Positions 60,180-64,000 of a DNA stretch of 64,000 bases are shown in pieces (the stretch's first letter is position 1; each line of letters starts with the position of its first letter). Made by a program: the position numbers and the translations under genes. Origin of the DNA: CAYTWW01 sp043801855 (GTDB lineage: Archaea > Nanobdellota > Nanobdellia > Woesearchaeales > GW2011-AR15). A model generated the notes under the pieces. It saw only the letters and a program-made list of their open reading frames with translations. It did no database searches and had not been told where the DNA came from. The DNA is taken from the NCBI GenBank assembly GCA_043801855.1, contig JAZDLQ010000019.1, positions 16,954 to 80,953 of the forward strand, given 5' to 3'.

Positions 60180-60731
60180 ATGCCACAAAACTCAAAAATC
60201 ACAAAATATACAATGGAAAGTTCAACACCACAGAATAAAAAGTACATATCATTTTTACCCATTAATAAAAAACACCTAATTCATCTAGGAATCATTACCA
60301 TAACTGACCAGAAAGAGTTTTTTAATTTAAACAAAAAATATGCTCATTATAAAAAAAGGATTTATGCCATTTTATTAGTACAAGGAGCTGCGCTTCATTA
60401 TGTTGATAAAAAGAATGGGATAAAAGATTTTGATGTATTAGTTATCTATAAAAAACAAAATAACCGCACTAAACTCTATGCTAAAAGATTAAAATCATAT
60501 GATTCAGGTCTTCCAGAATTTGGGAGATATTCTAAAGATAAACCAAAGTATACAAACCGAAGAGTCGATATATTGATGAGAGAAATACCTGTTTTAAAAC
60601 ATAAATCGCTCAATATTAATTTAAGAGACTTCATTTCACAACATAAATATTGGAGTAAAAAAGCAGCTGTTGGAATATGGCCTAAGAGGATACTTGGAAA
60701 AATTATTTATTCAAACACCCAATATCTTTGA
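60180..60731 (+). CDS. Nucleotidyltransferase-fold protein
   Basis: A 183-residue protein with a nucleotidyltransferase arrangement: LVQGAALHYVDKKNGIKDFDVLVIY (helix then DxD strand) and RRVDILMRE (third acidic residue). The spacing and the phrase DFDV...RRVD are typical of a family of small nucleotidyltransferases in defence and toxin-antitoxin loci. It starts 7 nt after the previous gene and lies before an AIPR gene. A toxic or antitoxic role is plausible but not shown. Confidence 0.65.
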   Translation: MPQNSKITKYTMESSTPQNKKYISFLPINKKHLIHLGIITITDQKEFFNLNKKYAHYKKRIYAILLVQGAALHYVDKKNGIKDFDVLVIYKKQNNRTKLYAKRLKSYDSGLPEFGRYSKDKPKYTNRRVDILMREIPVLKHKSLNINLRDFISQHKYWSKKAAVGIWPKRILGKIIYSNTQYL

Positions 60732-60795
60732 ATTAGATAAAAAAAAAATTATTACGATAATTTTATAGCTTATTATTTATTACTATTTGCTTAGC

Positions 60796-62577
60796 ATGCC
60801 TCTTAAAGGAATTATCTTTGAAAAAATTAAAACCTTCATTAAAGATTATTCTGAGTTAGACACGAAAACAGAATCAGAGCAAATCCAAATTTTTTGCCTT
60901 TTTCATATTTTAAAAGAATATGAACTAGATATTGAGGATATTTTCCTTGGTATTGTTGACGGTGGTGATGATTTTGGTATTGATGCAATGTATTCTATGA
61001 TTGATGGACATGTAATAAATACTGTTGAAGATATTGATCAATTTTTATGCAATCAGTCTCAAATTATCATAAAAATAATTCAAACCAAAAAAGAAAATGG
61101 ATTTAGTGAAGAAGCGTTACTAAAACTTAAAGATGGATTAGAAGACATATTTGAAATTGATAAAGTGCTCGTTGGAAATAAAGAATTTAATGATCGTGCA
61201 AATATTATAAGAGAACTTTGGAAAAAATGGCACGCATCAGGGAATAAAAACAAGTTTGATGTAGGTATTCAATATGTTTCATTGGGAAAAAAAGAAGATA
61301 TTAACCATAAAGTAATTGATAAAAAAAATAAGATAATAGAATTTTTAACATATATTGGATTAAAAAATTCAGACCTATCATTTATTGACCAAAAAGATAT
61401 CTTTGATTTAAGCTCGGTACATAAATATCATAAAATCATTAATACTATTAAATCTGTACCTTATGATTTTGAACATAATAAGGAAATAAGAGGGTATATT
61501 ACTATTGTTGATGGTAGAGAATTTTATAATTTTATTACAGACGATAATGACAAAATTGATGATAAAATATTTGAGGCCAATGTCAGAGATTATCAGGGAG
61601 ATAAAAAAGAGGTAATTAACAATATTAAGGAAACATTAAATTCATCAAAAAAATGTAATTTTTGGTGCATGAACAATGGTATTACTATTTTATCTTCTAA
61701 AATTGAACCCAAAAGAGATACTTTTCGCTTAGAGAATTATCAAATTATTAATGGTTGTCAAACATCATATAGTATATGGGAAGTTCTCAAGGATAATAAA
61801 GAACTAAAAAATTTTGAAATTATAGTAAAGTTTGTCGAGACAGATGATGATGATACAGCTCTTGAGATTATTCAAGCCACAAACTCACAAATTCCTATTG
61901 ATCCAACTTCGATAAAATCACAAGAGAGAGTACATAAAACTATAGAGGAATTTTTAAAAAGTGGAAAAGATGCAGTGTATTATGAGCGTAGAAAAAATTT
62001 TTACAAACGAAGAAATTACCCATTAAATAAAATTATTGATCCAAAAAAATTGTTTCAAGTTGTTCGAAGTATATATTTTAAAAAACCAAGTTCTTCCAGA
62101 CGTAATCCTACAGAATTTTTTGAAAAGGAACATGATACTATATTCAATTTAGATCATGATTTTTTATACTTTAAATTTGCATGTAATTTATTTTTAAAAG
62201 TTGTTCAACTTATAAAAGATTATAAAAAAGAATATGATTTGGATGATTTTGAATTAGTTGTAGCTAATAATGGCTCATTACATATATCCAGAGTATTATC
62301 CTCTTTAATATTGGGTAATGATTTACAAATTAAATTGAATAACAAAGCAAATAAACTTATAAAAGAATATGATACTTTTATCCAAAATATCAATAATTTA
62401 AATGTTGAAGAAGGAGGTTTATTTATTCAGTCCGTTGATATTTTGGAAAAAAGTTTAACACACTATGGTATAAAAGAAGGAAAATATCCTGTACCCACCA
62501 TATTAAAAAATCAAGATTTTGATGATAAGTTTCTTAATAAAGAAATAAAAAACTATTTTGATAAAAAACAAATATAG
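60796..62577 (+). CDS. AIPR abortive-infection phage-resistance protein
   Basis: A 593-residue protein of the AIPR family. The N-terminus has a nuclease-like core (GGDDFGIDAMY...IIIKIIQTKKENG, D...QxK); the middle carries the family motif FEANVRDYQGD...VINNIKETL........FWCMNNGITIL......LENYQIINGCQTSYSIWE. Such proteins give phage resistance and are often linked to restriction systems. ATG 60796 is used; a TTG at 60787 is possible. Codon use is strongly AT-rich. It forms, with the small nucleotidyltransferase, a second defence locus of this window. Confidence 0.88.
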   Translation: MPLKGIIFEKIKTFIKDYSELDTKTESEQIQIFCLFHILKEYELDIEDIFLGIVDGGDDFGIDAMYSMIDGHVINTVEDIDQFLCNQSQIIIKIIQTKKENGFSEEALLKLKDGLEDIFEIDKVLVGNKEFNDRANIIRELWKKWHASGNKNKFDVGIQYVSLGKKEDINHKVIDKKNKIIEFLTYIGLKNSDLSFIDQKDIFDLSSVHKYHKIINTIKSVPYDFEHNKEIRGYITIVDGREFYNFITDDNDKIDDKIFEANVRDYQGDKKEVINNIKETLNSSKKCNFWCMNNGITILSSKIEPKRDTFRLENYQIINGCQTSYSIWEVLKDNKELKNFEIIVKFVETDDDDTALEIIQATNSQIPIDPTSIKSQERVHKTIEEFLKSGKDAVYYERRKNFYKRRNYPLNKIIDPKKLFQVVRSIYFKKPSSSRRNPTEFFEKEHDTIFNLDHDFLYFKFACNLFLKVVQLIKDYKKEYDLDDFELVVANNGSLHISRVLSSLILGNDLQIKLNNKANKLIKEYDTFIQNINNLNVEEGGLFIQSVDILEKSLTHYGIKEGKYPVPTILKNQDFDDKFLNKEIKNYFDKKQI

Positions 62578-62718
62578 TTCTTTCAAAGATTTCTGCTGTT
62601 CACAAACTTACACCCTTGCAAATCGCAACATTAATAAACTTGGCATTATTAAGAAATAATAAATTTTGTTGAAAAATATTGAGATTTAATATTTTTAATT
62701 TTATTAGGGAGGGGTACA

Positions 62719-62883
62719 ATGGCAGATTCAAACGGTTCAAAGCAAGAGACAGTTAGTTTCTCAGTTACGCCTGGTTGGAAAAACTGGCTTGACAATCAAG
62801 TTAGGGAAGGCAGATTTAGAAATAAAAGTCATTGTGCAGAAGAAGCTTTAAAATTATTAAAGCAGCGTACTGAAATTCACTAA
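62719..62883 (+). CDS. Small ribbon-helix-helix-like regulator (54 aa)
   Basis: A 54-residue protein (MADSNGSKQETVSFSVTPGWKNWLDNQVREG...NKSHCAEEALKLLK) with a short strand followed by two helices, the CopG/ribbon-helix-helix pattern. A strong GGGAGGGG at 62706-62713 precedes the ATG. It lies 142 nt after the AIPR gene and could regulate it or the downstream wHTH pair. A hairpin-rich region follows its stop. Confidence 0.6.
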   Translation: MADSNGSKQETVSFSVTPGWKNWLDNQVREGRFRNKSHCAEEALKLLKQRTEIH

Positions 62884-62936
62884 TAATAAAAAATCACAAA
62901 TAATCATAATCAATTGTAAAAAAGAAAGGTTGTTGG

Positions 62937-63044
62937 AATTTCCAAGCGCCAACTCGGAAAAGCTCCACGAAGTAAAAAGCCGAAAAACATCCCGCCAAGG
63001 ATGTTGAACAAATAGTACAAGGAATATAATTTTCGGCTTCTATT
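62937..63044 (+). ncRNA. Candidate structured RNA or stem-loop element
   Basis: A G/C-richer island in very AT-rich DNA with nested inverted repeats: the palindrome TTGGAATTTCCAA (around 62934-62946), AAGCCGAAAA (62978-62987) with TTTTCGGCTT (63030-63039), and between them ACATCC with GGATGT around a CGCCAA loop (62988-63005). The outer and inner stems are compatible as one three-way structure. It carries no credible ORF. It could be a small RNA, a replication or recombination hairpin, or an mRNA leader. No known RNA family was recognised. Confidence 0.4.
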
Positions 63045-63091
63045 TAAACCTTTCGAAATAGTTAGATTTACATCCAATAGGCAAATCACAA

Positions 63092-63430
63092 ATGCAAGAA
63101 AAAGAGTTAATTCAGGAACAGAGCAAACAGGTTGAAAAGATTGGCCTGTCAGAGATATTTAAATCCCAGTTGATTCCTGGTCACATCCAGATTCTTGAAA
63201 ACCTTTACATCAATTATAGAGTTGTAAGCTATAAGCAAATCTGGAATGTTTTTAAAAAAACCATAAAGATATCAGATAGGACACTAAGAAAAAGGATTAA
63301 AGAGCTTGAAGAGTTGGGCCTGATTGATTGTATTAAAAGTTATGAGTTGTTGCTTTCTCCAAAGAAAGAACTAAGGGAGGAAGTTTTAAAAGAGATTCAA
63401 AACTATAGAACCAGGCTGATGATGCAATGA
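63092..63430 (+). CDS. Winged-helix DNA-binding protein
   Basis: A 112-residue winged-helix protein: HIQILENLYINYRVVSYKQIWNVFKKTIKISDRTLRKRIKELEELGLIDCI fits the helix-turn-helix and wing of small archaeal regulators. It overlaps a second small winged-helix gene by 4 nt, so the two form a pair. The 22-bp iterons begin about 115 nt after the second gene. It may be a regulator or an initiator-type DNA-binding protein of this element. Confidence 0.7.
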   Translation: MQEKELIQEQSKQVEKIGLSEIFKSQLIPGHIQILENLYINYRVVSYKQIWNVFKKTIKISDRTLRKRIKELEELGLIDCIKSYELLLSPKKELREEVLKEIQNYRTRLMMQ

Positions 63431-63750
63431 TGTCAGAAAACCCATACCATAAAGTTGGTGGCAGACCCCCCTTAACCATGGTAAAAAGTAGGGTTTTTGA
63501 ATTAATTCATGAAGAAGTAGAAAATGCAAAACTTAGCAATATACCCCTGATGATGCTTAGATCTTCTGATATTATGGTATTGTATAAGAAAAAATATCAT
63601 GATGCACCAGATCTCAAAACATTGAAGAAATATTTGAAGGCATTATGTGATGAAGGCAAGATTAAGGCAAGGGTAGTTCATGATAACAAAAATACAAGCA
63701 GCAAACGCAGAAGAATTCGACAAGTGTATGAGTACAATATTGAACACTAA
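63427..63750 (+). CDS. Winged-helix-like basic protein, coupled to the preceding gene
   Basis: A 107-residue protein starting at the ATG at 63427 (or at the adjacent ATG 63430). The region SSDIMVLYKKKYHDAPDLKTLKKYLKALCDEGKIKARVVHD resembles a winged helix with a basic tail (SSKRRRIRQVYEY). Together with the 63092 gene it forms a two-gene regulator unit directly before the iteron array, an arrangement seen for plasmid Rep or copy-control proteins. A direct link to the iterons is inference. Confidence 0.6.
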   Translation: MMSENPYHKVGGRPPLTMVKSRVFELIHEEVENAKLSNIPLMMLRSSDIMVLYKKKYHDAPDLKTLKKYLKALCDEGKIKARVVHDNKNTSSKRRRIRQVYEYNIEH

Positions 63751-63866
63751 AAACAATGATTTTAGTTTTTCCCAACATTTGAACTTTTTTTCAATCTAAC
63801 CATTATTATTATATATGTTTTCTAAAAATAGTTTGTAGTAGTGTTGTGGTATTTTCCATATAATAA

Positions 63867-63976
63867 CTTAGGAAAATCATTTCTATTTCTAAGGAATAAT
63901 ACTTCAATAACTTAGGAATAACTATTACAAATCTTAGGAAAAACACTGCTAAAACTTGGGAAAAACCCCTTATATA
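63867..63976. repeat. Five 22-bp iterons at the right window edge
   Basis: CTTAGGAAAA-type cores begin at 63867, 63889, 63911, 63933 and 63955, exactly 22 bp apart; the second reads CTAAGGAATA and the fifth CTTGGGAAAA, the others CTTAGGAA(A/T)A. Two helical turns between copies put every site on one DNA face, typical of iterons bound by a Rep or regulator. A TATA-like TTATATATAC (63969-63978) follows directly, so they may control the gene to the right. One further core lies upstream of the primase (4431). Confidence 0.75.
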
Positions 63977-64000
63977 TACTCTATAAACTTAAATATAATA

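Noticed and set aside
63867..63976. Simple microsatellite
   Set aside because: The period is exactly 22 bp with a conserved core and variable spacer bases, unlike simple-sequence slippage.
1..64000. Many long antisense and out-of-frame ORFs, such as those opposite the VirB4, hsdR and helicase genes
   Set aside because: They lie wholly inside genes with strong homology on the other strand or in another frame, have no ribosome site and have unnatural composition.

Overview
The window looks archaeal and AT-rich. Shine-Dalgarno sites have the archaeal GAGGTGAT/GGTGAT form, other genes look leaderless with a TATA box about 25 nt upstream, and the gene content includes an archaeo-eukaryotic primase (AEP), a MEDS sensor, a RaSEA-like radical SAM enzyme, a DRG/Obg-TGS GTPase, AbrB/PIN pairs and a RanBP2-type zinc finger. 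A small tandem-repeat protein at 52.8 kb resembles, from memory, proteins of DPANN archaea such as Woesearchaeota, so a DPANN host is a reasonable but unproven guess. There is no rRNA, tRNA or ribosomal protein gene. Conjugation-type ATPases, a primase, ParA with a partner, a tyrosine recombinase, iteron-like arrays and dense defence and anti-defence genes point to a large plasmid or integrated mobile element.

Layout. 0-24 kb is a mostly plus-strand element core: VirB4-like ATPases, a RanBP2 micro-protein, a nuclease-like protein, the AEP primase, small conserved proteins including a HIRAN protein, exonuclease VII (xseAB, minus strand), an AbrB-PIN toxin-antitoxin pair, an E1/ThiF-like enzyme followed by a small protein ending in Gly-Gly, an HTH-nucleotidyltransferase pair, a methylase-helicase fusion, an ArdC-like protein and an HTH regulator. 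Many core genes share one leader layout (stem-loop, then GAGGTGAT-like Shine-Dalgarno, then start), and at least three appear to start at AUU or AUA.

24-31 kb is a cargo operon on the minus strand: PaaK/CapK-like adenylating ligase, RaSEA-like radical SAM enzyme, threonine-synthase-like PLP enzyme, agmatinase-like ureohydrolase and TGS GTPase. A divergent acetylpolyamine-deacetylase-like gene (with a frameshift at an A10 run) and a VOC protein follow. This looks like an undescribed biosynthetic or modification pathway.

31-52 kb is a defence island: a split membrane Cas4-like nuclease, a large nuclease, a second Cas4/RecB-like nuclease, a wHTH-PIN-helical module, and then a nine-gene minus-strand operon. 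That operon runs RHH regulator, 1499-aa SF1 helicase-nuclease, HsdM, coiled-coil membrane protein, membrane caspase-like protein, second membrane protein, HsdS, PLD nuclease, HsdR. A type I restriction system interleaved with a membrane caspase-like module is the strongest candidate for a new system here.

52-64 kb holds maintenance genes (ParA and partner, nuclease-like protein, tyrosine recombinase), an approximately 0.8-kb repeat region sharing a 16-mer with the par promoter, three paralogous small proteins associated with TTTCCCCACTACA-type sites, a nucleotidyltransferase, an AIPR abortive-infection protein, small regulators, and five copies of a 22-bp iteron at the right edge.
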